Part shown: positions 17,247-26,344 of the stretch, piece by piece
Numbering within the stretch: the stretch's first letter is position 1
How the letters are laid out: each line of letters starts with the position of its first letter
Source of the DNA: Haloferax marisrubri
GTDB lineage: Archaea; Halobacteriota; Halobacteria; Halobacteriales; Haloferacaceae
Length of the DNA stretch: 64,000 bases
Reading direction: 5' to 3'
Assembly: GCF_001469875.2 (NCBI RefSeq)
Contig: NZ_LOPW02000010.1
Location: forward strand, 319,942-383,941
The notes under the pieces: model-generated
Seen by the model: only the letters and a program-made list of their open reading frames with translations
What the model was told of the DNA's origin: nothing
Database searches by the model: none
Program-made: the position numbers and the translations under genes

Positions 17247-18398
17247 ATGCACATCACGGATTACGAACTGTTCGCGGTGCCCCCGCGGTGGCTGCTGCTC
17301 AAACTGGAGACGAGCGACGGCCTCGTCGGCTGGGGCGAGCCCATCGTGCAGGGTCGCCTCCGGACGGTCCGGTCCGCGGTCGAAGAACTCGTGGAGGTGT
17401 ACCTGCTGGGCGAAGACCCGCTTCGCACGGAGTACCACTGGCGGAAACTGTACCAAAGCGGGTACTATCGCGGTGGCCCGGTTCTCATGAGCGCGCTGTC
17501 CGGCATCGACCACGCACTCTGGGATATCAAAGGCAAGCACTACGACGCACCGGTGTACGAACTCCTCGGCGGCCACGTCCGCGACCGGATGCCCGTCCAC
17601 CAGTGGGTCGGCGGCGAGACGCCGGAAGAAGTCGCCAAAGAGGCGATTCAGCGGCGCGACCAGGGGTACACGGCGCTCAAGATGAACGCGACCAACGAGT
17701 TCGGCCCGTTGGAGCCGCCGGCCGCCGTCGAGACCGCCCGCAAGCGGGTCGCCGCCGTTCGGGAGGCGCTTGGCGACGACCTCCACCTCGGCGTCGATTT
17801 CCACGGGCGCGTCTCGAAATCCATGGCGTCGCGGTTGGTCGAGGCGCTCGAACCCTACGGTCTGATGTTCATCGACCAACCCGTCCGCCCCGAACACTCC
17901 GAGGCGCTCGCCGCGCTCGCCGAGGGGACGACTACCCCGCTCGCGACCGGCGAGCGATTCTACTCGCGCTACGATTTCAAGCCGCTGTTGACCGACGGGT
18001 CGGTGTCGGTCCTCCAGCCGGACGTCACCCACGTCGGCGGCATCACCGAACTCCGGAAGGTGATGACGATGGCCGAGGCGTTCGACGTGTCGGTCGTCCC
18101 CCATTGTCCGTTGAGCCCGGTCGCCTTCGCCGCGAACCTCCAGGCCGGCTTCGCCTCCCACAGCGCGGTCATGCAGGAACAGGACCTCGGCCTCCACGAC
18201 CCGGACGAGAGCGTCGGCCTCGCGTATCTCGACGACCCCCAGCAGTTCGACTTCGACGACGGCTTCGTCAAGCGACCGACCGGCCCGGGACTGGGTATCG
18301 ACGTGGACGAGGCGTACGTCCGCGAGCGCTCGCGCGGCGACGTCAACTGGTACAACCCCGTGTGGCACCACGACGACGGCCGACTCGCCGAGTGGTGA
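17247..18398 (+). CDS. dgoD: Galactonate dehydratase-like enolase-superfamily enzyme (DgoD type)
   Basis: The 383-residue protein resembles E. coli DgoD along its whole length: VPPRWLLLKLET, GWGEPIVQGRLRTV, YRGGPVLMSALSGIDHALWDIKG, VDFHGRVSKSM, ATGERFYSR, QPDVTHVGGITE, VPHCPLSPVA and a final WHHDDGRLAEW. It should dehydrate D-galactonate (or a related aldonate such as gluconate) to the 2-keto-3-deoxy acid in the cytoplasm. Metal ligand Asp of VDFHG, catalytic His of the same motif, Glu of TGER and His of PHCPL are present. The second metal ligand, normally the first Glu of FIEEP, is Asp here (FIDQP, residue 210). A 115-bp gap with a TTGAAGTATCTTC element precedes it, so it may also have its own promoter. 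No kinase or aldolase of the pathway lies in the window. Confidence 0.85.
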   Translation: MHITDYELFAVPPRWLLLKLETSDGLVGWGEPIVQGRLRTVRSAVEELVEVYLLGEDPLRTEYHWRKLYQSGYYRGGPVLMSALSGIDHALWDIKGKHYDAPVYELLGGHVRDRMPVHQWVGGETPEEVAKEAIQRRDQGYTALKMNATNEFGPLEPPAAVETARKRVAAVREALGDDLHLGVDFHGRVSKSMASRLVEALEPYGLMFIDQPVRPEHSEALAALAEGTTTPLATGERFYSRYDFKPLLTDGSVSVLQPDVTHVGGITELRKVMTMAEAFDVSVVPHCPLSPVAFAANLQAGFASHSAVMQEQDLGLHDPDESVGLAYLDDPQQFDFDDGFVKRPTGPGLGIDVDEAYVRERSRGDVNWYNPVWHHDDGRLAEW

Positions 18399-18614
18399 AC
18401 TGGCGTGTCGACTGACTGTCCGTGGACCTGACCGTCTACATTCGTATCGAAACCTACTGAGACACGGCTATAGGGACAGCAATCGTCTAGAAACACTTTT
18501 GAGAATATGGTTAGCTAGGCAACATGAGTGATATGTTTCAACAATCCGAACCGCACGTGGACAGGACGATGCTTGGCCGCCGAACGCCTGTTGGTGAACT
18601 TCGTACTTGGCGCG

Positions 18615-18761
18615 ATGAGTGAGCCGTCATCGTTCGTCGAGCAGACGAAAGTCCACCTGCACAAAGCCCTCGAAACGAACGACCCCGACGAGAAAGACTT
18701 CCACCTTCGGACTGCGCTGCAACTCTGTGCGTGTGACGGCGTGACCGACCAGTCGGACTAG
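18615..18761 (+). CDS. Small conserved protein of unknown function, with a short coupled upstream frame
   Basis: The 48-residue acidic protein starts MSEPSSFVEQTKVHLHKAL and has the pattern HLhkAL...FHLRTALQLC. A similar pattern, HLAQAL...HLHAALESC, occurs in the 62-residue product at 51097-51285, so the two look like members of one small family, here without the C-terminal zinc ribbon. A 32-codon frame (18524-18622) ends 8 bp inside this gene through the sequence GATGAGTGA and may be a translated leader. No function is known to me. Both are isolated in AT-richer sequence after the sugar operon. Confidence 0.5.
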   Translation: MSEPSSFVEQTKVHLHKALETNDPDEKDFHLRTALQLCACDGVTDQSD

Positions 18762-19517
18762 CACCGTCGATTGACGCCGTTCTCTCCTCTCGAGGAGTAC
18801 AATCTCCGAGCGATGGACCTCCTGATAGCGACGCCCAGTTCGTGTTCGCGGCCGACCAGTATGGAGACGATAATATAATCGTCTGCATACAATCTCCGGG
18901 GAAGCGTCACCCCGGCGCACTCACCTGGATCGACAGTTCGATTAGAATATGTGTGTTCTGTGTGGTTATTTGAATATAATTTGTTGTTCGACATATTTTC
19001 GATCGAGAGTCGTCGACGTCTTCTCTCCGCGTAATGAATAAATGTTCTACAACTTACGGTGAAAAAGCCAACTATTGAATTAATTCCGCATTTTATTATT
19101 TTACTGTGGTTGATTGTGTTGAACTCACTACCGCCAAGATAATTTACTCAATTATTGAGAATATATTGCGTCTTGAGTAGTCGACACCACAGTCTGGATT
19201 CGACCGGGAGACTCACCGCACGCCGAGTTGGCGTGCGGCCGTCGCCGACAGATACACGCCGTTCGCGCCGACCGAGATGAGCGCCGCGAGATCCACTTTA
19301 CGAGGAAGGAGTCGGAGATACTGCTACAGAGCATGTTTGCAATCTGACTGTCCGACTTAATTTTGTGTTATCCATTGACATTATCGGTCGATATTCCGGT
19401 ATCAAGGCGGGCGATAGTATCTCTGATAAGTGTATCCTACAAACCTGTACTTAAAAACCAGATCCAAGTGACAATAAGTCAATAACTAACTGGCGTATGG
19501 ATGACTGACAAGGCACC
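18762..19517. other. AT-rich intergenic region containing a gene fragment
   Basis: Apart from the fragment at 19189-19298, nothing codes convincingly in these 756 bp. Base composition is far lower in G and C than the sugar operon before it, with long A/T tracts between about 18930 and 19190 and between 19330 and 19500. The region probably carries the promoter of the glycosyltransferase operon starting at 19518. Confidence 0.6.
19189..19298 (-). pseudogene. 3'-end fragment of the gene at 26345-27124
   Basis: The minus strand from 19298 to 19213 encodes DLAALISVGANGVYLSATAA and then RQLGVR-stop, almost the same as the last residues of the 259-residue protein at 26345-27124 (DLAAL...VSVGANGVYLSATA, then ARRLGVR). 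The copy lacks 24 bp, eight codons, between two GAG triplets. DNA similarity runs about 25 bp past the stop (shared AGTCTGG) and ends abruptly on the gene side near 19292. This is a partial duplicate in the same orientation as the intact gene, and the two copies bracket the glycosyltransferase operon. Confidence 0.8.
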
Positions 19518-20720
19518 ATGACTGCCAACTCGTTTCGACAACGAACGCACGGCAGGAGACAACACGGTGTGTCAGTCGTTGTCCCCACTTACAACGAACG
19601 AGACAATATCAGCCATCTACTGGGCAGGTGTCTCAAAACAGCTTCAGACTCGCAGTTAGCGCTGGAGATACTTGTCGTCGATGACGATTCAGAAGACTAC
19701 ACGTGGCTCTATCCGACTCGCCTCTTTGGGAATGATCGGCGTGTCCGCGTTATTCGTCGCCAGACCGCTGATAGGGGACTCGCACAATCTGTTGTCGACG
19801 GATTCGACAACGCACACCACGACTACATCGCCGTTATCGACGGTGACTGCCAACACCCTCCAGAAAAGCTTACTGAACTCGTCGATGCGCTCGAAGCGGG
19901 TGCTGATATCTCGATTGGGAGTCGTCACGTACGCGGCGGTCACATCGAGAACTGGCCGCTCTGGCGAAAACTCGTCAGTAAAGGCGCAACGATGTGTACC
20001 GCCGTTGCACTCCCTGAAACGCGTGGCATCTCCGACCCGTTATCAGGGTTCTTCGCTGTTCGCCAGGACGTTATCCGTGACCTCGAGTTGGACCCACAGG
20101 GATACAAGATTCTGCTTGAAGTGCTTGCAAAGGGCAACTACGACGCCGACCGCGTCGCGGAAGTTCCCTACGTGTTCTCCGAGCGCGAACGAGGAGACAG
20201 CAAGCTGACAGCGCGCGAGTATCAGAACTTTCTCGAGCACCTCGGTCAACTCAGTCTGGTTTCACGCGGGGTTTCAGACCGCATCGATCCGAAACGGGCG
20301 GTACGCTGTGCCGAGTTCGGGCTGGTTGGTGCAACTGGTTCGCTCGTCAATATGCTCGTGTTTGCAGTGTGTACTGCTGTCCTTAGTGCCCACTTTCTCG
20401 TTGCGGGGACAGTCGCGTTTATGACGGCTGTTCACTGGAACTTCGCTCTCAACTATATCCTGACGTACGACCGCCCAGCTGGCAGCACGGTTCGCCAGTA
20501 CCTCGGCTTTCATTCCGTCTCTCTCGCTGGATTTCTCGTCTACACAGCCACACTCGCTGCGTTCGTGGTAGTGAACACACCTGCGTTGCTCGCAAACCTG
20601 TTCGCCATTCTCGCAGGAGCGGGAATCAACTTCCTCGGGAGCGACACGCGGGTGTTTCGATCACCCAGCGATACAGAACAGCGTCCGAACAACAGTCACA
20701 CGGCTGAGGTTGTGGAGTGA
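19518..20720 (+). CDS. GT2 polyprenyl-phosphate glycosyltransferase fused to a GtrA domain
   Basis: The 400-residue protein joins a DPM1-like GT2 domain (residues about 17-245: VSVVVPTYNERDNI, LVVDDDSED, AVIDGDCQHPPEKL with the metal-binding aspartates, ISIGSRHVRGG) to a C-terminal GtrA-like domain (about 270-385) with four hydrophobic segments and the starting pattern RCAEFGLVGATGSLVNM. Such fusions are thought to make a polyprenyl-phosphate sugar on the inner face and help move it across the membrane. It is the first gene of a four-gene operon (spacing 6 bp, then overlapping starts), so its product may feed the GT-C domain of the third gene. Confidence 0.9.
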   Translation: MTANSFRQRTHGRRQHGVSVVVPTYNERDNISHLLGRCLKTASDSQLALEILVVDDDSEDYTWLYPTRLFGNDRRVRVIRRQTADRGLAQSVVDGFDNAHHDYIAVIDGDCQHPPEKLTELVDALEAGADISIGSRHVRGGHIENWPLWRKLVSKGATMCTAVALPETRGISDPLSGFFAVRQDVIRDLELDPQGYKILLEVLAKGNYDADRVAEVPYVFSERERGDSKLTAREYQNFLEHLGQLSLVSRGVSDRIDPKRAVRCAEFGLVGATGSLVNMLVFAVCTAVLSAHFLVAGTVAFMTAVHWNFALNYILTYDRPAGSTVRQYLGFHSVSLAGFLVYTATLAAFVVVNTPALLANLFAILAGAGINFLGSDTRVFRSPSDTEQRPNNSHTAEVVE

Positions 20721-20726
20721 GCAGCG

Positions 20727-21656
20727 ATGCAGGACAAACAGATTCTCGTTACTGGTGCAGCAGGGTTCATCGGTTCGCACGTCGCGGCGCATCTCGCTGC
20801 CGAAAACGACGTGGTTGCAATCGACGACGGCTCGTTTGGCATCCTCGCAAATGTTCCGGATCGTGTGACGTTCTACGAGCGGAGTACGCTCGAGGATGAC
20901 CTGCCAACTGACGTCGATATCGTGTTCCATTTTGCTGATCTCTCAGCATACACCGTCCACGAACAGGATCGAAGACGCGGTGTGTCGGTCGCCGTCGAAG
21001 GATTCGTCAATGTCGTTGAACAGGCACTCGAAGACGGCTGTTCGACCGTCGTGTATCCCTCAACTGGGTCGTTGTACGTACAGCAGGAACAGCCAGTCAC
21101 AGAAACGAGTTCGGTTCATCCGACGACGGCGCTTCAAGCAGCATCGCTCGCTCGTGAGCATTATGGGAGATACTTTGCCGACCATTACGGGCTGAACATC
21201 GCTGGGGTTCGGCTCTTTTCTGTCTATACCGAAGCCCCCCGAAGCGAGACCGGTCGGATCACATATCCGAATATAATCACGCAGTTAGTGGACGCGATTG
21301 CGCATGGATATCCACCAATTCTCTACGGAGACGGCTCCGAACAGCGGGATTTCATCCACATCGACGATGTCGTTCGCGGGCTCGTCGGAATCGCAGCGAG
21401 CCAGCTAACTGGCATCTACAACATCGGCTCTGGACGAGCTGTCTCGCTCAACGAGTTGGTTTCAATGATTGCGACTGAACTGCAGGTGACGGCTGAACCG
21501 CAGTACATCGCCCACACCACCCCACTCGCAGCACGGAACCACACCGGCATCGCTGACTGTACGAAGCTGTCCGAGGAACTTGCGTGGGAACCACAGGTCT
21601 CGCTCGAAGCGAGTCTCAAGCGTGCCTGTGGTGTCGACGGGGTGATCGATGCATGA
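20727..21656 (+). CDS. NAD-dependent epimerase/dehydratase-like protein lacking the catalytic YxxxK pair
   Basis: The 309-residue extended-SDR protein begins MQDKQILVTGAAGFIGSHVA, with an intact nucleotide-binding loop. It aligns by eye with the epimerase at 55628-56545 through IDDGSFGILANVPDRV, EGFVNVVEQALEDGCSTVVY, REHYGRYFADHYGLN, and GDGSEQRDFIHIDDVVRG. At the active site the paralogue reads YEASK, but here the same five positions read LQAAS (Leu136, Ser140). Loss of both Tyr and Lys should abolish normal epimerase or dehydratase chemistry. It may be a regulatory or structural partner, or use another mechanism. Its stop overlaps the start of the next gene (ATGA), so it is translated with the glycosyltransferases. 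Confidence 0.85.
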   Translation: MQDKQILVTGAAGFIGSHVAAHLAAENDVVAIDDGSFGILANVPDRVTFYERSTLEDDLPTDVDIVFHFADLSAYTVHEQDRRRGVSVAVEGFVNVVEQALEDGCSTVVYPSTGSLYVQQEQPVTETSSVHPTTALQAASLAREHYGRYFADHYGLNIAGVRLFSVYTEAPRSETGRITYPNIITQLVDAIAHGYPPILYGDGSEQRDFIHIDDVVRGLVGIAASQLTGIYNIGSGRAVSLNELVSMIATELQVTAEPQYIAHTTPLAARNHTGIADCTKLSEELAWEPQVSLEASLKRACGVDGVIDA

Positions 21657-24600
21657 GACTGATCTGGGCTATCCTCAACCTGCTGGGCGTTCTCTTCAGT
21701 CTGGCGTGGCTGTGGGTGAATCTGTATCTCCACTACCCGCTCGTGAAAGCGCTTGTCTCCCGTGTCCTCAATGGGGTCGTCATTCCCGCGACGTCGGCCG
21801 AGACGCAACCAGAGCGTGTACTCCAGCCTGACGGCAAAGTGACTGACGGTGGGAGTGACGTCGCTCGCGAGGAACCGCTTGAGTTCGACGTACTCCTGCC
21901 AGCCTACGCAGAAAGTAGCGTCATTGAGAACTCGATTCGATCTGTTCGAGCGGCAGACTACCCACAGTCCCGTATCAACCTCGTCATCCTCACGGAACCA
22001 GACGACGACGAAACACGAGCGACGCTCACTACGCTTGCACAGCAGTACGAGTTCACCGAACTCTGTGTACCGGAACGCTATCCGGGTGACCAGAACAAGC
22101 CGCGAGCACTCAATTACGGCTTTGAGAAAACAGACAGCGACGTCGTCGCAGTCATCGACGCAGAGAACGTATTCCACCCCGACATCTTCACGGACGCGAG
22201 TGCGCGTTTCCGTGATGCCGACGTGGATTTCCTGCAGGGACGCCTCGATATGGTGAACGAGGACGATGGGTGGCTCAATACGTTCTTCCGTGCGGAATAC
22301 GGCTACTGGTATCGAGTCATTTTCCCACGTTTTTTCGGAGCGAACTACCCGATTCCGATGGGAGGCACAACCTGTCTGTTCCGCCGGTCAGTACTGGCGC
22401 AGATTAGTGACGCTCGTCGTGAGCGCTACGACGACCCATGGAGTGACACGGACTACGCGTGGGCGACGGAACACGACCTTGTTGGCGCACGGCCGTGGGA
22501 CCCAGAGAACGTCACCGAAGACTTCGAATTGGGGTTGTTCCTCTGGCAGAACGGCTTTACCCCCGGGTATCTCTCCGATCCGGTGACGGACGAAGAGTCA
22601 CCGCTGACGCTGAGTTCGTGGATGGGCCAACGGACGCGGTGGCAAAAAGGAAAGATCTACACGCTGTTACATTACCTGCGCTACCCGCCCGACACAGCCC
22701 GTGAGCGAGTCCATCTGTACACGCAGTCGGCGATTCCACACCTGGGCGTCGTCAACATCCTCGCTCTGTTCACGATCCTCCTCGCGGCGAACTTAGGTGG
22801 CTATACGTGGCACTCCCTGCCGACATCCCTGCTTTTGGTCGGACTGGGCTTTCTCGGGCTGACGATGGTGGAATACGGCATCGGCTATTGGGTGACGTCG
22901 AAGCATCCCCGTCGAACCCGATTCAGACGAGCGATGGTCGTTATCGCCACGATCCCATTTTACTGGGTACTCCATTGGCTCGCAGACATCCGCGCGTTCG
23001 CTCGGACGTACCGAGGTGAATTCCATTGGGTGAAGACGGCGCACGCTGGACGCAACACGACCGCGGCCGCGGCCGACACGAGCGAAGTGACCGACCAGCG
23101 ATCGCAGCATCGTTGGACACTCTCTCGTCGGACCAACATTGCTGCGCTTGGCGTGGTTGTGGGGGTCGCACTTGCAGTACGACTCTACAATATCACCGCA
23201 TGGAGTCTGTTCAACGACGAACTCTACTCCATCGGTCGTGCGAGCGCCCCGATCGCGGAGCTCTTGTTCGTGACTCACGACACGCACCCGCCGCTCCACT
23301 ATCTTCTCTTGCATTATTGGATGGACTTCTTCGGCCAGTCACAACTCAGCGTTCGGTCGCTGTCGGTGGTGTTTTCGGTCGCAACTGTCGTTGCAGTCTA
23401 CCTCCTCGGGGTTGAGCTGTACAACGACCGAACAGGGCTCGCCGCAGCGCTCGTGACGGCGCTGTCCGTCTACCACGTCCACTACGCACAGAATGCGCGG
23501 ATGTATACGCTCGTCGCGTTTCTGACCGCGGTCTCGTGGTACGGGTTTGTGGTCATGAAATCCAGCCCACACCGGGGGAGTCTCATCTACGGTCCGGCAA
23601 CTGCGCTCCTCATTTACACCCATCTCTGGGCAGTCTTCGTGATTCTCGCACAGAACATCTACGTGCTCTTTTCGAATGACCGGACCGGTCTCGACTTGCG
23701 GCGCTGGGGTCGCGCACAGTTCCTGATCGGCTTGTGTACCATCCCCGTCGTGGCATTCTATCTCTCAGCGATTGTCTCATCCGACGGGGCACAGGCGCTG
23801 ATTGCGTGGCTGCAGCCACCCTCGCTCTACAACATCGTTGAGTTGGTGCGGCAGTTCGCTGGTGTTGCCCGACAGTATCCACTCGTCGACGGGACTGGAC
23901 TGTCGGTTCCCGTCGCCATCGTCACGGTCTTCATCTACGCCTTGCTCGTCTTTACTGCAGTCGTCCGATACGATTCCGTCGACGGATTCGAACTGACGGA
24001 CCTCGATAGCGCCGGGCAGTTGGCGCTCTTGGTGCTCGTTCCGATCGTCGTGCCGTTCATCCTCTCGTACGTATTCGTCCCGATGTTCTTCTACCGGTAC
24101 GCTGCCCCGGCAAGCATTGGACTGTTCATCCTCGTCGGGAAAGGGATCGATAACATCGAGACGAATACGGCCGCGGCCCTCGTCGTCGCGGTGCTCGTCG
24201 TTGCCTCGGGTGTGATGCTTAGCGACCACTACAACAACACGACTGTCGAGAACATCGATGGAGCGATGGCCTGCCTCGACTCGGAGACGACAACTGGTGA
24301 CCTTGTCATCGTCCAGACGTTTTGGGGAGCCGATGTCGAGCAGACCCCGCTCAGCTACTACGATGTCTTCAGCACGGTCAACTCGCTCTCACTACCGCCG
24401 CCTGACCGCCTGACTGCACAGGACGTAACCGAGATGGAAGCGGCGGTTGCGGAGCACGATACCGTGTGGGTAGTCATGTTCGCTGCGGGCGATGTCGGCG
24501 ACCAACTCACCGCGTGGACCACAGACAGCCGTGTCCTCCAGTCGCTCAATCAGACTCACACACAACTGACGCTCATGGACGGCACGACGGTCAACGTCTA

Positions 24601-24817
24601 TCGATACGAGTCCGCGGACCGAGCGGCAACTGGTGGTCAGGATTCGCGTGCGGTCAGCCACGCCTGCGCGGAGTCACAGACTGACGACGCAGACGCCGCA
24701 TCGTCGCCGGCGTCGACTGCAAGCGAGCCAGCTCAGGCCGTGTCCCTGACCGAACGCCAGAACACGGAGCGTCGGCCGCTCGGACTAGTCGCCCCGATCG
24801 CGGGTGGTGACCACTAA
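21653..24817 (+). CDS. Giant membrane glycosyltransferase: processive-type GT2 fused to a GT39/ArnT-like GT-C domain
   Basis: The 1054-residue protein starts MRLIWAILNLLGVLF at the ATG overlapping the epimerase stop. After one or two N-terminal helices, a cellulose-synthase-like GT2 domain (about residues 75-350) shows FDVLLPAYAESSVIE, AVIDAENVFHPD, VTEDFELG and the QxxRW-type motif QRTRWQKG. Further helices follow. From about residue 515 a second, GT-C domain begins: LFNDELYSIGRAS (an Asp-Glu pair after the first helix) and THPPLHYLLLHYW, as in GT39/ArnT mannosyl- or arabinosyltransferases, with roughly ten helices and a soluble Ser/Ala-rich tail. One chain could therefore add sugars from nucleotide donors inside and from lipid-phosphate donors outside. 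I know of no common protein with this pairing. Confidence 0.85.
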   Translation: MRLIWAILNLLGVLFSLAWLWVNLYLHYPLVKALVSRVLNGVVIPATSAETQPERVLQPDGKVTDGGSDVAREEPLEFDVLLPAYAESSVIENSIRSVRAADYPQSRINLVILTEPDDDETRATLTTLAQQYEFTELCVPERYPGDQNKPRALNYGFEKTDSDVVAVIDAENVFHPDIFTDASARFRDADVDFLQGRLDMVNEDDGWLNTFFRAEYGYWYRVIFPRFFGANYPIPMGGTTCLFRRSVLAQISDARRERYDDPWSDTDYAWATEHDLVGARPWDPENVTEDFELGLFLWQNGFTPGYLSDPVTDEESPLTLSSWMGQRTRWQKGKIYTLLHYLRYPPDTARERVHLYTQSAIPHLGVVNILALFTILLAANLGGYTWHSLPTSLLLVGLGFLGLTMVEYGIGYWVTSKHPRRTRFRRAMVVIATIPFYWVLHWLADIRAFARTYRGEFHWVKTAHAGRNTTAAAADTSEVTDQRSQHRWTLSRRTNIAALGVVVGVALAVRLYNITAWSLFNDELYSIGRASAPIAELLFVTHDTHPPLHYLLLHYWMDFFGQSQLSVRSLSVVFSVATVVAVYLLGVELYNDRTGLAAALVTALSVYHVHYAQNARMYTLVAFLTAVSWYGFVVMKSSPHRGSLIYGPATALLIYTHLWAVFVILAQNIYVLFSNDRTGLDLRRWGRAQFLIGLCTIPVVAFYLSAIVSSDGAQALIAWLQPPSLYNIVELVRQFAGVARQYPLVDGTGLSVPVAIVTVFIYALLVFTAVVRYDSVDGFELTDLDSAGQLALLVLVPIVVPFILSYVFVPMFFYRYAAPASIGLFILVGKGIDNIETNTAAALVVAVLVVASGVMLSDHYNNTTVENIDGAMACLDSETTTGDLVIVQTFWGADVEQTPLSYYDVFSTVNSLSLPPPDRLTAQDVTEMEAAVAEHDTVWVVMFAAGDVGDQLTAWTTDSRVLQSLNQTHTQLTLMDGTTVNVYRYESADRAATGGQDSRAVSHACAESQTDDADAASSPASTASEPAQAVSLTERQNTERRPLGLVAPIAGGDH

Positions 24818-26145
24818 TGGGCGTTGCTGACCGGGTCATACAGCGTGTCTCTACGGACTACGTGGTTCGGCCCCCCACCGCTGTGACCGACCTCGTGTTT
24901 TTCGCGACGGTTACCGCGCTGTTGACGTTCCCCCTTCTGGCCGTTCCAGACCGGATTCATCTGACTGCCCCGGCGACGTATTCGTTCTTTCACGACGGTG
25001 CGTGGACGATCCAGCATCCAGCGAAAGGTGGAGAATACATCGACCACCTCGGTGCAATGGCGGCCATCGAGGGGGGTATCGACCGACTGCTCGCCGGCAA
25101 CGGCCAGATCATCATCCTCTCGGACTACACGATTCCGCCGACGTACATCATCGCAGGGATGGTCACGACGCTGGTCTTCCCCATCTCGACGATACTCTTT
25201 CACAATCTGTATTTTGTCGTCTCGATGTTCCTCGCTGGCGTGTTCACGTATCTCTTCGTCCGGGCGGTGCTCGACGACCGAGAGGTCGCCCTGCTCGCTG
25301 GTGTCCTCTACATGTCGTCGTTCTACCTGTTCAACGCCTACGTAATGGGCCACACGAACCAATGGCAGGTGCAGTGGATTCCGCTGATTCTGTTTAGCGT
25401 CGAACGGATGCGCGTACACGCAGCGACCGACTTCGTCGGGAAGAGCGTCGTGTTGCTGAGTCTCGCCTTCGTGATTCAGGTCCTCTCATCGATGCAATAC
25501 GCCGTGTATCTGAGTTTCGTCCTTCCGCTGTACGTGCTTCTGCGGCTATTGTACGGGGAGACTGGGTTCCGGTCGGCGCTGTTCTGGAAAGGCTTTGGCG
25601 CGTCGACGCTCCTCGCCGCAATCGTGACCTCGCCGTATCTCTACGCGCGATTTCGGCTTATCCAAGCGGGGACGACTAGCCAGACCACACTCCAAGCAGA
25701 CAACTACGTGTGGTATCAGGTCCAGAACGTTATCGGCGAGTTCTTCGCTGCGGACGCACCGCTTCAGTTCACCTTCCGACTCCTGTTGATCGTTGGCGGT
25801 GTGGTCACGCTGTATACCGTCTCTCGGCGGCGGTTCCGGCAGTTAGCACCGTTTGCCTTCCTGTTCGGCATCTGTGTCCTCATCGCCTGGGGGCCGTTTT
25901 CGCCGTGGGCACCGTACTCGCTGTTCCACACCTACTGGCCACTTGTCGGGTACTTCCGCGTACCGTATCGGATCCTTCCGTTCGCACTACTTGGGTCCAG
26001 TACCCTCGCCGCATCGGTCCTGTTGCATCTTTCGGAGAGCGAGACGGACTGGATGAGCCTCCGCGGCGCGGTTCTAATCGTGATCACCGCAATCCAAATC
26101 GCACTTGTCCATTCCACGCTGATGTTCTACGAATATTTGGGCTGA
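24817..26145 (+). CDS. Polytopic membrane protein, YfhO/GT-C-like
   Basis: The 442-residue protein overlaps the previous stop by one base (TAATG) and closes the operon. It has about 11 or 12 hydrophobic segments with a large first extracellular loop containing FFHDGAWTIQHPAKGG and DHLGAMAAIEGG, followed by VMGHTNQWQVQWIPL. This layout, a first long loop with acidic residues and a GHxNQ-like motif, resembles YfhO-type and other GT-C membrane glycosyltransferases. No C-terminal soluble domain is present. By context it adds or polymerises sugars outside the membrane, but this is inference. Confidence 0.7.
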   Translation: MGVADRVIQRVSTDYVVRPPTAVTDLVFFATVTALLTFPLLAVPDRIHLTAPATYSFFHDGAWTIQHPAKGGEYIDHLGAMAAIEGGIDRLLAGNGQIIILSDYTIPPTYIIAGMVTTLVFPISTILFHNLYFVVSMFLAGVFTYLFVRAVLDDREVALLAGVLYMSSFYLFNAYVMGHTNQWQVQWIPLILFSVERMRVHAATDFVGKSVVLLSLAFVIQVLSSMQYAVYLSFVLPLYVLLRLLYGETGFRSALFWKGFGASTLLAAIVTSPYLYARFRLIQAGTTSQTTLQADNYVWYQVQNVIGEFFAADAPLQFTFRLLLIVGGVVTLYTVSRRRFRQLAPFAFLFGICVLIAWGPFSPWAPYSLFHTYWPLVGYFRVPYRILPFALLGSSTLAASVLLHLSESETDWMSLRGAVLIVITAIQIALVHSTLMFYEYLG

Positions 26146-26344
26146 CGTTCGCGTTCGGTTGCTGGGCGGGTCGCACTTCCTCTCGAGGGGAGATATCACG
26201 CGGAGGGGCTTGGGGGTTGCAGCCGAGACTCGGACACCGACTCAGTCGGCGCTTCGTCTTTCTGCGCGGGACTCACGGACTCGAAGCAGATTGAGACGGC
26301 ATACCGCGTCGATATTCACTCTCGCGGAGTCTGGCAGTTCGGGG

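Noticed and set aside
19152-19334. 60-codon minus-strand frame near 19.2 kb as a gene
   Set aside because: It is a different reading frame of the duplicated 3' end fragment; only the fragment's own frame matches the gene at 26345.
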